Made by a program: the position numbers and the translations under genes. A DNA stretch of 64,000 nucleotides from Chryseobacterium antibioticum (GTDB lineage Bacteria; Bacteroidota; Bacteroidia; Flavobacteriales; Weeksellaceae). The notes beneath the pieces were generated by a model, which saw only the letters and a program-made list of their open reading frames with translations, was not told the DNA's origin and did not search any database. Shown here one piece after another: positions 29,301 through 37,377 of this stretch. The stretch's first letter is position 1, and each line of letters begins with the position of its first letter. The stretch spans positions 62,001 to 126,000 of the forward strand of contig NZ_JABBGI010000004.1 in the NCBI RefSeq assembly GCF_012927325.1, written 5' to 3'.

Positions 29301-29381
29301 GCAGCGTTGGTAAAAGGAGTATACATCATCTCAATTACAAACGAAACGGATACGTATAGCACCAAGCTGATCAAAAAATAA
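26349..29381 (+). CDS. T9SS-secreted reprolysin-like zinc metalloprotease
   Basis: 1010 aa. The start at ATG 26349 gives the signal peptide MKKRILLVSVLAAGFTAAYGQ; the upstream ATG at 26298 would bury it. After a propeptide-like region the catalytic domain carries HEMGHQLGANH at about 347-357 (HExxHxxGxxH) with a downstream Met-turn candidate TIMGYPG. A fibronectin type III domain begins at about 662 (DAPTGVAAISTE). A GEVED-like domain follows (YEDWLEIWIDYNRNGVFEDSEKV), then a type A T9SS sorting domain (IYPNPADTYVEVKN to TKLIKK). It is secreted and probably degrades proteins. A terminator follows. Confidence 0.93.
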   Translation: MKKRILLVSVLAAGFTAAYGQRWEPVGQKTSEIRKGVEVRQAYRVDLMTLRSLLKDAVETGKGAKPVIVSLPTAEGKIEKFAVYSNPVMEKSLAERYQLGSFVGAGVDDPSKYIRFSTAPTEMEAMIIKNGVFQFIEPISVDKQTYGVFYKTKEEGGIHGFECDTKEHNFKDIEKLVENGKNQLSNVGITSRPTNTRYRTFRMAMAVTGEYSQFHGGTALGALTAVNNTMTRINGVFEKDFGAHFIVQDLPGIIYTDPATDFYTPQAVQGDPSLNLQLQRILTTQVGDANYDIGHVFHRNAGGSRNGNAGGIGIVCSSPPNNNALGKGSAFSMSPDPVGEVFDLMAAHEMGHQLGANHTFSMRTEGYGANVEPWGGTTIMGYPGITQDNIQANMDGYFHYKSISQVLNVLESKPACGIGTEIVGNTAPVITPLASYSIPKGTAYYLDANAIDAENDLFNYTWEQYNSVGDRNTISGDSGWGYNAEGALARSLPGTPNSRRYFPKLETVMNGILTDKPTLETVSYIPRELNYAVTVRDQSLQRPMTSTSETTVIIGNDGPFKFNGLTTSSILYNDAPNTIYWDVANTNNAPYNVATVKIDYTKDNGVTWTDLVASTPNTGSYTVQMPGSLNGAVKLRISTINNIFYAVSPAITVGTVPTSTTDAPTGVAAISTEILKTTARVSWNKVSGATYSINYRKTGAVNWSNTTSPTNSVLLNNLEDETNYEVQVAAVVNSVPGAFSGNYAFKTKGLRTGVDYCLMTTGGNGGSFNSGLVRLTLSNLAYVFTGLDVYKTYLDFSEDASKLVNLTKGTQYTANFRNLAGGNYEDWLEIWIDYNRNGVFEDSEKVVSNSGLPVSIAPGTFVRDGNVTFTVPSTAYSGDKLLRMRVASTFFNAANGPCGSPTISVPGGVISVGSFRDFSVKISENAALAVNEIKETQSGIAIYPNPADTYVEVKNIKGKAEYKIYSADGRLAQEGKLNDQRINVAALVKGVYIISITNETDTYSTKLIKK

Positions 29382-29460
29382 AATGAGATGCTTTAGATTC
29401 AGAGGCAGATGATTGATCTGTCCTGAAATAGAGACTAATTTCATGGTACCTTTTGTGAGG

Positions 29461-29498
29461 AAAGAGCCCGGCATAGCCTGGCTCTTTCTGTTTTTTTT
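29461..29498. terminator. Terminator between convergent genes
   Basis: AAAGAGCC-C-GGC pairs with GCC-T-GGCTCTTT around ATA and is followed by CTGTTTTTTTT. It serves the metalloprotease gene and, by its A-rich left flank, perhaps the VOC gene. Confidence 0.78.
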
Positions 29499-29504
29499 AA
29501 CTTT

Positions 29505-29882
29505 CTAACCAATGGGTTCCCACAGCTGAATCTTGTTTCCTTCAAGATCCAGAATATGAAGGAATTTTCCATAATCGTAGGTTTCAATTTCGTCAAGGAT
29601 AGTAACGTTTTCCTTTTTTAGTTCCTCTGTCAAAGCCTCTAGATTTTCCACTCTGTAATTGATCATAAAATCCTTAGCGGAAGGTTCAAAATATGTTGTA
29701 TTTTCAGAAAAAGGAGCCCACTGAGTCAGTCCTTTTTTTGTGGTGTCTTCACTTTCACGCCATTCGAAGCTGGTTCCGTAAGGACTTGTTTCAAGGCCAA
29801 GGTGAGTTTTATACCATTCGTTCATGGCGTTTGGATCTTTTGATTTGAAAAGGATACCTCCAATTCCTGTTACTTTTTTCAT
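29505..29882 (-). CDS. VOC (glyoxalase/bleomycin-resistance fold) family protein
   Basis: 125 aa. Starting at MKKVTGIGGILFKSKDP matches the first VOC strand; the ORF start at 29915 adds 11 unlikely residues. Two beta-alpha-beta units are visible: ILFKSKDPNAMNEWYKTHLGLE and MINYRVENLEALTEELKKENVTILDEIE. The ending ILDLEGNKIQLWEP has the conserved metal-site Glu before the last strand. The reaction is unknown; the fold covers lyases, dioxygenases and drug-binding proteins. Confidence 0.87.
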   Translation of the reverse strand: MKKVTGIGGILFKSKDPNAMNEWYKTHLGLETSPYGTSFEWRESEDTTKKGLTQWAPFSENTTYFEPSAKDFMINYRVENLEALTEELKKENVTILDEIETYDYGKFLHILDLEGNKIQLWEPIG

Positions 29883-30149
29883 GTCTATTTTTTTATTGTT
29901 AGAATAAAGGATCATCAGGAAGCTGATGTATTCTTCCGGTTGCTTTCAAATATATGTAAAACTTTTCACCGGAATATTCTTTTCATTCCAAATGATAAGC
30001 TTTATTATGTGAATAATGTAAATACCTGTAGAATATAGACTGTAGGTATGTGAGAAATATAATTCCGTGATTTACATACAACATTCGTCATTATGCATAC
30101 ATTGGCTCCGCCATTTCTTCTGAATTTTGTACTCATAAAAATCAACAAT

Positions 30150-31154
30150 ATGAATTTGAATCAGGTACAATTAGGAAGTCAGGGTTTAACCATACCCAAT
30201 ATAGGTTTAGGGTGCATGGGAATGACAGGTTTTGAAGATGCCCATATGTATGGCGAAGCAGATGAAAGGGAAGCCATTGCAACGATCCATCGTTCCCTGG
30301 AATTAGGCGGAAATTTTCTGGATACTGCTGATCTTTACGGACCTTTAAAAAATGAACAGCTTATTGCTAAAGCTATTGGGACCAGTCGGAACCAGTATAT
30401 TATCGCAACAAAATTCGGTTGGGAAATAGATGATAACGACAAGGTGACCTGGGCGATCAACGGAACCAGAGACTATGTGAAAAAAGCAGTAGAACGATCT
30501 CTTAAAAATTTAAAAACAGACTATATCGATCTTTACTACATGCATCGCCTCGACAAAAATACTCCGATTGAGGAAACCGTGAGTGCGATGAGCGATCTGG
30601 TAAAAGAAGGAAAAGTAGGATATATAGGCTTGTCGGAAGTATCTTCGGAAACAGTTAGAAGAGCACATGCTGTACATCCCGTAACTGCTGTACAGAGCGA
30701 ATATTCTTTATTTGAAAGAACAGCAGAAGAAAAAGGAGTTGTGGCAACACTGCAGGAGCTGGGGATAGGTTTTGTAGCTTATTCACCATTGGGGCGGGGC
30801 TTCTTATCAGGTCAGATCCGTTCCATTAATGATCTTCCGGAGAATGATTTTCGAAGAGGAATTCCGCGTTTTCAGGAAGAGTATTTTGATAAGAATATTG
30901 AATTGGTAAAAGCCATTGAGCGTATGGCTGCTGAAAAGAATGTAACTTCTTCACAGCTGGCTCTGGCCTGGATCATTAGTAAAGGGATCATTCCTATCCC
31001 GGGAACTAAACGTAGAAAATATGTAGAACAGAATATTGATGCTGCTAAAATTCAGCTAAACGTAGCAGATCTTTTAAAACTGGAAAGTATTGTACCTTTA
31101 GGAACTGATACGGGTGCTCCATACGATGAGTTCAGTATGGGACTTTTAGATTAA
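30150..31154 (+). CDS. Aldo/keto reductase
   Basis: 334 aa. The start at ATG 30150 (MNLNQVQLGSQGLTIPNIGLGCMGM) is preferred over 30093, whose extra leader is not AKR-like. TIM-barrel enzyme with tetrad residues in FLDTADLYG (Asp, Tyr), YIIATKFGW (Lys) and YYMHRLD (His). NADPH-binding C-terminus IPIPGTKRRKYVEQN. It resembles the AKR13/YhdN-like group that reduces aldehydes and ketones in the cytosol. It lies 17 nt before an AraC regulator and is probably co-transcribed. Confidence 0.93.
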   Translation: MNLNQVQLGSQGLTIPNIGLGCMGMTGFEDAHMYGEADEREAIATIHRSLELGGNFLDTADLYGPLKNEQLIAKAIGTSRNQYIIATKFGWEIDDNDKVTWAINGTRDYVKKAVERSLKNLKTDYIDLYYMHRLDKNTPIEETVSAMSDLVKEGKVGYIGLSEVSSETVRRAHAVHPVTAVQSEYSLFERTAEEKGVVATLQELGIGFVAYSPLGRGFLSGQIRSINDLPENDFRRGIPRFQEEYFDKNIELVKAIERMAAEKNVTSSQLALAWIISKGIIPIPGTKRRKYVEQNIDAAKIQLNVADLLKLESIVPLGTDTGAPYDEFSMGLLD

Positions 31155-31171
31155 TCTGTAAATTACAAGCT

Positions 31172-32077
31172 ATGAATACCATTCAGTCTGTTTCCGCTTT
31201 TCACCGTTTATTATCGTTACCTGAACCTAAACATCCACTGGTAAGTGTGATCAATTTATCCGAAAGTGTATTTCTTGAGGACGAGATATGGAAAGGTTTT
31301 GTGAACAGATTTTACTGTATCGCATTAAAAAGAGAGGCAAAAGGTAAAATCAGATATGGGCAGCAGCATTATGATTACGATAAAGGAGTTCTGAGTTTCA
31401 CTGCACCCAATCAGGTGCAGTATCTCGACCTTCCCAATATGGAATGTGGCGCCGCAGGATATCTGCTGATATTTCATGAAGATTTTATATTGAGGCATCC
31501 CTTAGCCCATATTATTTCAGGGTACGGATTTTTTTCTTATGCAGTGAATGAAGCCTTGCATTTGTCTGAAGATGAAGAAACTAACCTTATTGATATTCTC
31601 CACAAAATAGATAAAGAATGTCAGCATATTGACAAACATACCCAGGAAATTATCCTGTCACAAATTGATCTCCTGCTTCATTATTCCAACCGTTTCTATG
31701 AACGGCAGTTTATTACCCGGAAAAGCAATAATCAACAACTGCTGACCAGGTTTGAAAAATTTGTGAATGACTATTTTGATCAGGAACAGTCGGCAGAAAA
31801 AGGACTTCTGATGGTTCACCTTATTGCAGAAGCTATGAATCTTTCACCCAACTATTTAAGTGATCTTTTACGGATACAGACAGGCAGGAATACCCAACAA
31901 CATATCCATGAAAAGCTGATCACTAAGGCTAAAGAAAAACTTTCCGCCACTGAATTGTCAGTCAGTGAAATTGCCTACAGCTTAGGATTTGAGCATGCGC
32001 AGTCTTTCAGTACTTTATTTAAGAAAAAAACAAGGATGGCTCCCTTAGAATTCAGGGCAGGATTTAGGTTTAGCTGA
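31172..32077 (+). CDS. AraC family transcriptional regulator
   Basis: 301 aa. The N-terminal cupin-like ligand domain (RYGQQHYDYDKGVLSFTAPNQV) is followed by the double HTH of AraC: LIAEAMNLSPNYLSDLLRIQTG and ELSVSEIAYSLGFEHAQSFSTLFKKKTRMAPLEF. It lies immediately downstream of the aldo/keto reductase, so it probably regulates that gene. The ligand is unknown. Confidence 0.92.
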   Translation: MNTIQSVSAFHRLLSLPEPKHPLVSVINLSESVFLEDEIWKGFVNRFYCIALKREAKGKIRYGQQHYDYDKGVLSFTAPNQVQYLDLPNMECGAAGYLLIFHEDFILRHPLAHIISGYGFFSYAVNEALHLSEDEETNLIDILHKIDKECQHIDKHTQEIILSQIDLLLHYSNRFYERQFITRKSNNQQLLTRFEKFVNDYFDQEQSAEKGLLMVHLIAEAMNLSPNYLSDLLRIQTGRNTQQHIHEKLITKAKEKLSATELSVSEIAYSLGFEHAQSFSTLFKKKTRMAPLEFRAGFRFS

Positions 32078-32089
32078 TTTAAAATGTAT

Positions 32090-32122
32090 TTTGGATAAAT
32101 TTTCCCGAAATGCTTACATTTG
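32090..32122 (+). promoter_or_regulatory. Bacteroidota promoter TTTG-N21-TACATTTG
   Basis: TTTG at 32090-32093 and TACATTTG at 32115-32122 match both boxes. The lipoprotein ATG is at 32156. Confidence 0.75.
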
Positions 32123-32155
32123 GGATCTGTCTGCAAGGCAAAACCTAATCACTTC

Positions 32156-32923
32156 ATGAAAAAAAATACATCAGTCTTTCTTAAATTTACATGGCTTCCT
32201 TTATCTCTTATCCTGATCTGCGGATGCTCAAAAGAAGACAAAAAACAGATACCCACAGAGAATAGTATCACAAATATCCCGACAGTCAAAGAGACGGAAA
32301 AAGCTGAACCTGTTGTTGAGACTAAAAAAGCTCCCTCCGATTTTGTACCGAAAGGCTATACTACGTTTGAAAAATCTTTCGGAGATTTAAATAAAGATGG
32401 AGCAGAAGACTGTATTCTCATCATCAAAAAAGTAGATCCCGGAAATATCATTACCGACGAATACCGTGGAAAACTGGATCGCAACCGCCGCGGACTGATC
32501 ATTCTTTTTAAGAAAAATGACGGCTATGAACTGGCATCCAAAAACTACAGTTGCTTCTCCTCAGAAAATGAAGACGGAGGTGTTTATTATGCACCCGAGC
32601 TGGAAGTTTATGCAGAAAAAGAGAAGCTATACATTCATTATGCTCATGGCAGGTATGGCTACTGGACATACACTTTCAGATATGGAAATTCAGATTTTGA
32701 CCTGATCGGGTATGACGACAGTTCAAATACGGGCCCTAGAGTGAACAATACAACCAGTATTAATTTTTTAACTGGCAAACAACTTGATAAAACCAATGTT
32801 AATGAAGAAGCAGAAAGTGGTGATGAAGTATTTAAAGATTCCTGGAAAAAATTAAAAACAACTAAGTTGCTAACGCTTTCAGAGATCAAAGACTTTGATG
32901 AACTGGATCTTTCTTCCTATTAA
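32156..32923 (+). CDS. Lipoprotein, EF-hand/FG-GAP-like, unknown function
   Basis: 255 aa. The start at ATG 32156 gives a clean lipoprotein signal, LPLSLILICGC-SKED. The in-frame start at 32120 overlaps the promoter and is rejected. After a low-complexity linker (Lys/Glu/Pro-rich) comes a single domain beginning FEKSFGDLNKDGAEDCILIIKK, whose D-L-N-K-D-G-x-x-D looks like a calcium-binding FG-GAP loop. Later YIHYAHGRYGYWTYTFRYGNSDFDLIGYD is rich in aromatic strands. Function is unknown. Confidence 0.75.
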   Translation: MKKNTSVFLKFTWLPLSLILICGCSKEDKKQIPTENSITNIPTVKETEKAEPVVETKKAPSDFVPKGYTTFEKSFGDLNKDGAEDCILIIKKVDPGNIITDEYRGKLDRNRRGLIILFKKNDGYELASKNYSCFSSENEDGGVYYAPELEVYAEKEKLYIHYAHGRYGYWTYTFRYGNSDFDLIGYDDSSNTGPRVNNTTSINFLTGKQLDKTNVNEEAESGDEVFKDSWKKLKTTKLLTLSEIKDFDELDLSSY

Positions 32924-32960
32924 ATAGAAAGGAATAGATAGCTGTGAACTTATAAGAATT

Positions 32961-32994
32961 AAAAATGCCGTTTCAGAAAACGGCATTTTTTTGT
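32961..32994. terminator. Strong terminator between convergent genes
   Basis: AAAAATGCCGTTT and AAACGGCATTTTT pair perfectly around a 4-nt loop (CAGA) with T and A runs at both ends, so it works on both strands. It separates the lipoprotein gene and the DinB gene. Confidence 0.85.
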
Positions 32995-33011
32995 TGTATC
33001 AATTGATCAGT

Positions 33012-33518
33012 TTATTCCAGTTTTACACTCATATGCTGAACTTCCTCTGCTGAAAAACCATAGATCTGCGGGGTTTTCACATCCAGCAGATTAAGATAAA
33101 TATATAATTCACCTCTGTGGTGGATCTCATGTTCTATCATTGCCCTGAGCCATTTCCAGATCGTAATTTCATGACCCGGTGGGGTCAGACATTTACGGTT
33201 GAGATCCTCATCAGAAAGTCCGCTGATGATCTCTATCGACTGTCTGTGCATTTCATTGAAGAAGCTGATGATGTTGTCATAACCGTCAGCAAGTTCCTTT
33301 CCACAACCCTGATACGCACTTTTTCTGCCCGAAATGGTTTCACAGTACATATACCTTTCTATAGCGGCAATATGTCTGATCTGGTCACCGATCGTAAATT
33401 TACCAGGTTTATAAGAAAAATCAAGATGCACGGGAGGAACTGTTTCAATGAGCCGAAGCGTTCTTCCCCTTACTTTTTCATAATAATCAATGAATGATTG
33501 TACAGATGTGATTTTCAT
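33012..33518 (-). CDS. DinB family protein
   Basis: 168 aa four-helix protein. Metal-site histidines are in GDQIRHIAAIERYM and MIEHEIHHRGELYIYLNLL, as in the DinB/YfiT superfamily. YDNIISFFNEMHRQSIEIISGLSDEDLN is the typical linking helix. DinB proteins include thiol transferases; the activity here is unknown. Confidence 0.87.
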   Translation of the reverse strand: MKITSVQSFIDYYEKVRGRTLRLIETVPPVHLDFSYKPGKFTIGDQIRHIAAIERYMYCETISGRKSAYQGCGKELADGYDNIISFFNEMHRQSIEIISGLSDEDLNRKCLTPPGHEITIWKWLRAMIEHEIHHRGELYIYLNLLDVKTPQIYGFSAEEVQHMSVKLE

Positions 33519-33596
33519 GTGTTGACCTTTTGATCCTGTAAATTATTGAAAATATACCTATTGGCAAAAACTTTTAAGTTTATTTTCTGGTGAAGC

Positions 33597-34757
33597 TTAA
33601 TGACCGCTGAAAAACTCAAGCATCGTAGTCAGGGCGGTTTCAGAATGCATCTTATCGCCATTTTCCAAAGACTCTTTTGTGGCTTCGGCAGCTCTTTGAC
33701 GCATCTGAGTTTCATAATGGGAAATAGCTTCATGTAGTGTACTGAACTGATCGGAAGTCAGACATTGACTGAGCTCCAAAGCATCAAGCATGGCCATATT
33801 GGCGCCTTCTCCGGCAAATGGAGGCATCACGTGAGCTGCATCGCCAAGCAGCGTCAGGTTAGACTGAGTTTTCCACACCTGATCCAAAGGCATGTAATAT
33901 ATCGGGCGTGGAATAAATGGGGCAGTGGCATTTTCGAAAAGTTCGTACCAAATGCTGCTCCATTCTGGATATTCTTTTTTGAACCATTCCAGGATCTGTT
34001 TTGGGTCAGAAAAATTAAGGCCACTTTCCTGTGCCCAGTTTTCATTGGTTCTGAAACTGGCATAAAATCCAAGTTCACCACTTCCTTTCTGGCCCAGAAG
34101 AAGATTTTTATGATTTCCAAAAGCCATTATTTTTCCGTCCTTGATCAGTTCTTTGATATGCGGAGCGGATTTTTCTGCATTCGAAACATTCCCTTCAAGC
34201 ATTAAAATACCTGAATAGATTGGTTTCAGGTCTGTAAGATAAGGACGGATCTTTGAATGGGCTCCATCCGCTGCAATCACGATGTCTGCATACGCTGAAG
34301 ATCCGTTTTTAAAATGAAGTAGCCAACCTCCGTTTTATGCCTCCATCGAGATAAAGTGACTGTCCCAAACCACTGTTTCAGGTTGTAAAGAATCCAGCAG
34401 CATATTTCTTAATGGGCCACGGTCTATTTCAGGCCGAAAATGCTCGTTACCAAAATCTTCATCAGGCTTTGTTTCATGATCGCTGAATACGATCTCTGCG
34501 TGTTCATTTACGATCAGTGCTTTATCTGCGCCGGGGCGGTAATTCTTTTTAAATTCATCCAGAAGATCCGCAGCGCGCAATGCATCCATTCCAGATCCTT
34601 CATGCATATCCAGTGGAGAACCCTGTACTCTTGCATTTTTATTAAGATCTCTTTCGTATACCTTAACATTGGCATTTTTAAGCTGTAAAAGTCTTGCGAG
34701 CGTCAATCCTCCGGGACCGCCACCTACTATGGCTATTGATTTATTGTCTGTTAACAT
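33597..34757 (-). pseudogene. TetX-like FAD-dependent monooxygenase interrupted by an in-frame TAA
   Basis: The start at 34757 encodes MLTDNKSIAIVGGGPGGLTLARLLQ (FAD GxGxxG). Reading continues to ...HFISMEA, where TAA occurs at 34337-34335. The same frame then resumes NGGWLLHFKNGSSAYADI-VIAADGAHSKIR and runs to 33597, including LLGDAAHVMPPFAGEGANMAM (FAD GD motif). Removing the stop gives about 386 codons, the usual length. Both halves are otherwise intact, so this is a single nonsense change or a base-call error. It follows the AraC gene by 26 nt. The family includes tetracycline-modifying TetX, but drug activity cannot be inferred. Confidence 0.88.
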
Positions 34758-34783
34758 TGTAATTCGTTTTTACTGATGCAAAA

Positions 34784-35542
34784 TTATTTTTGTTTCAGTA
34801 CAGATAATAGTATAAATCGGTCATTTTTATTTTTGGATAATTCTTTCGGAGGTACGCCGGAAAATTTTTTGATCTCTTTGATGAAATGCGTCTGGTCTGC
34901 AAAATTGAGTTCAGGAAATAACTTGCCTTCTGCGATATGGTTCAAAGATGCCCTGAAACGCAGAATATTAGAATAAGCCTTTAAAGAAAGCCCAAACTGC
35001 TGAGTGAAATACCGGTTGATCTGTCTGCTGCTCCAGCCTGTTCTTTCTGAAAGATCTTTCACGCTCATTTCGCCATTTGAAGAGTAGATGAGGTCAAAAA
35101 GCTTTCGTTTTCTTTCATCAACGATGTCAGGTAGAAGTTCTGTTATGATTTGTGATACTTTTTGCGCAAATTTTTCAAAATCTGTGAGATCATTCGGAGT
35201 GAGATTCCAAAAGTCATCCGGAAGAGTCTTTGCCGTATTGAGAAGGGCTGCAATAGAAGTATGAAGAATATATTCAACGGCCAAAGGTCTGAAGCTGATT
35301 GCAAAAGCAAGCGTGCCGGAAGGAATATTTCTCTGCTCAGGTGCCGTTTCCAATCCGATGAGAAAAACATTGAATGGCTCATTCGGGCCAGATTGCATAA
35401 AAAACAGATCCACCCTTCCATCGGGCATTACAACAACTTCTTTTTCCTTATCCGTTGGATTATGAAACATCCCTATGTTTTCTACAAAGTGGTCCAGCAA
35501 TGGATCCGGTTTAATAAATTTACAGTAGAATTCGTGTTTCAT
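34784..35542 (-). CDS. AraC family transcriptional regulator
   Basis: 252 aa from the ATG at 35542 (MKHEFYCKFIKPDPLLDHFVENIGM); an in-frame start 24 nt further upstream is possible. The N-terminal domain resembles DUF6597 (VVVMPDGRVDLFFM). The C-terminal AraC HTH reads MSVKDLSERTGWSSRQINRYFTQQFG, followed by LNFADQTHFIKEIKKFSGVPPKEL. It lies 26 nt upstream of the interrupted FAD monooxygenase on the same strand and probably regulates it. Confidence 0.9.
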   Translation of the reverse strand: MKHEFYCKFIKPDPLLDHFVENIGMFHNPTDKEKEVVVMPDGRVDLFFMQSGPNEPFNVFLIGLETAPEQRNIPSGTLAFAISFRPLAVEYILHTSIAALLNTAKTLPDDFWNLTPNDLTDFEKFAQKVSQIITELLPDIVDERKRKLFDLIYSSNGEMSVKDLSERTGWSSRQINRYFTQQFGLSLKAYSNILRFRASLNHIAEGKLFPELNFADQTHFIKEIKKFSGVPPKELSKNKNDRFILLSVLKQK

Positions 35543-35959
35543 AGAAATGTGCTTCTGCTTTTTCAAAATAGGAAATTACAAAAAATTGGAGTGGAATCAC
35601 AGGACTTCTTTATTAGGGTGATGAATTTTAATTAAAATTGATTTAAATCTTTATAATGTGAATAAATTATTCTGAAAATTTGGAAAATATTCAAATAACT
35701 GATAATTTAGTTACAAATCGCAATTATGAAATTCTGGCTTTCAGTAAGTTTTCTTCTATTCAGGATGACAACTATTAAAATGTACAACATAGCCAGTTTA
35801 AATCTGCCCAAAATTATCAATAAACAGGAAGTATGCTTTTAACGGATCATTAAATTTTTGGTATTTTTATAAAAAGTTTTCAGGGACTCATGCTCATTTC
35901 CAAAAGTATAATTGTTCAATCAGTAAATATTTAGTTTTAAATAGAAGTAAACAGCAGGT
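35543..35959. other. Intergenic region between divergent genes, no gene recognised
   Basis: About 417 bp, A+T-rich. A 38-codon frame near 35727-35843 (MKFWLSVSFLLFRMT...) has a hydrophobic start but no other support. Promoters of the AraC gene (left) and the LLM oxidoreductase gene (right) must lie here, but no full consensus was seen. Confidence 0.5.
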
Positions 35960-36952
35960 ATGAAATTGAAATTAGGGATCCTAGATCAGTCTCCCACCAT
36001 TGAAGGAGGAAGCGCTTTACAGGCATTAAATAACAGTGTTGATCTTGCCGTATTTGCTGATCATGCTGGGTTTCATAGGGTGATCTATTCTGAACATCAC
36101 GGGGTGGAAGCATATGGAAGTTCAAGTCCTGAAATTCTGTCTGCCATCATATTAAGCAAAACCCAGCGTATCAAAGTAGGAACCGGAGGGATCATGATGA
36201 AAAATTATTCAGCCTACAAGATCGCAGAATGGGCCAAAATGTTGGGAAGCCTTTATCCGGACCGTTTTATCCTGGGTTTGGGGAAAGCTCCCGGCGGGTT
36301 AAAAGATGCCGTATCCGCACTGAATAACCATCGACCCGTTGTTTTATCCAGTCAGGAAACGAAACTTGAAGAAATTATACGATATATTAAACAAGAAAAA
36401 GGAATTTATGATGGGCTTATTGCCCAACCTACAGAGATTATGCATCTGCCTGATATCTTATGGCTTGGCTCCGGAATTCAATCTGCCAGGGAAGCGGCTC
36501 AACATGGCGTAGGGTATTCATATGCTGATTTTATGAGAAATGATCAGGGGACCGAAAGTACTGAAACTTATTTAAGCGAATTTGACAGAAACCAGTACAG
36601 TCCGGTTCCTTCGCTTCAGGTGGCTGTTGCGGTATCTGTAGCAGAAGATTTGAAATCAGCTCAACATAATGCCTATGGGATGGCTTATCAGTTTCTGCAG
36701 GCAAGACATATTCAGTCGCCGGAAGCACTTCTTCCCTCGAAAACAGTTGAACAGAGAATGTTGGGAAACAAAGATGAAGAAGAATTCTTTAAGATCCTGG
36801 AACATATCATCATAGACACTCCGGGAAATATTTCAGCGAGGCTCCGGGAAAAAGCAGAGGAGTATGATACGGATGAATTAATCCTCCTCTGTAATATGTT
36901 TAGAGAAACAGACCGCATAGATACCTATAAAAGTATTATATTGGCGAACTGA
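35960..36952 (+). CDS. LLM class flavin-dependent oxidoreductase
   Basis: 330 aa bacterial-luciferase-like TIM barrel. Family marks: MKLKLGILDQSPTIEGGSA, FHRVIYSEHHGVEAYGSSSPEILSAIILSKTQRIKVGTGG, PDRFILGLGKAPGG, and WLGSGIQSAREAAQHGVGYSYADFM. It uses reduced FMN from a partner reductase and O2 or F420-like chemistry on an unknown substrate. It is followed by a small hypothetical gene after 16 nt. Confidence 0.9.
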   Translation: MKLKLGILDQSPTIEGGSALQALNNSVDLAVFADHAGFHRVIYSEHHGVEAYGSSSPEILSAIILSKTQRIKVGTGGIMMKNYSAYKIAEWAKMLGSLYPDRFILGLGKAPGGLKDAVSALNNHRPVVLSSQETKLEEIIRYIKQEKGIYDGLIAQPTEIMHLPDILWLGSGIQSAREAAQHGVGYSYADFMRNDQGTESTETYLSEFDRNQYSPVPSLQVAVAVSVAEDLKSAQHNAYGMAYQFLQARHIQSPEALLPSKTVEQRMLGNKDEEEFFKILEHIIIDTPGNISARLREKAEEYDTDELILLCNMFRETDRIDTYKSIILAN

Positions 36953-36968
36953 TAATCACATATCCCTC

Positions 36969-37331
36969 ATGAGCTATAATATCCAGTTATTCAGCATTGA
37001 AACAAAAGAAAAAGAGAAGGCCGCCGATGATGACAGCTTTTTTGACCGTGAAGAAAATCTTGTTCCATTCACCGGAGAGCAGATGGCGGGATTGAAAGAA
37101 CGCCTTTTAAAGTATAAATACGCATTGGTAAGAGAGGATGAAACGGGAATTCATTTCAGTCATCCTGATGAAGATTTTGGAAGCGCCTTGCTTACCGATA
37201 AAAGCCTTTATTTCAATGCGAATTTGAGTGAAAGTTCCATCTTTGAAGTAGGAATGACTGCGTCTGAATTTACAGATACGGGTGAATTTGCAAAATATGA
37301 CCCGCAGAATGAAGGCTGGGAAGAGTTCTAG
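36969..37331 (+). CDS. Hypothetical acidic protein, 120 aa
   Basis: The protein was not recognised. It is soluble and acidic, beginning MSYNIQLFSIETKEKEKAADDDSFFDREENLVPFT, then a helix (QMAGLKERLLKYKYALV) and strands ending in ASEFTDTGEFAKYDPQNEGWEEF. The layout resembles small conserved bacterial proteins of unknown function. It is probably co-transcribed with the LLM oxidoreductase (16-nt gap). Confidence 0.75.
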   Translation: MSYNIQLFSIETKEKEKAADDDSFFDREENLVPFTGEQMAGLKERLLKYKYALVREDETGIHFSHPDEDFGSALLTDKSLYFNANLSESSIFEVGMTASEFTDTGEFAKYDPQNEGWEEF

Positions 37332-37377
37332 AGCTGATGCTTCAAAATAAGACTTTAATCAATATTAATTTACAAAA

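Noticed and set aside
33765..34205. 146-aa plus-strand frame
   Set aside because: Antisense shadow of the TetX-like gene, whose interrupted frame is clearly the real one.
35162..35635. 157-aa plus-strand frame
   Set aside because: Antisense shadow of the AraC regulator at 34784-35542.
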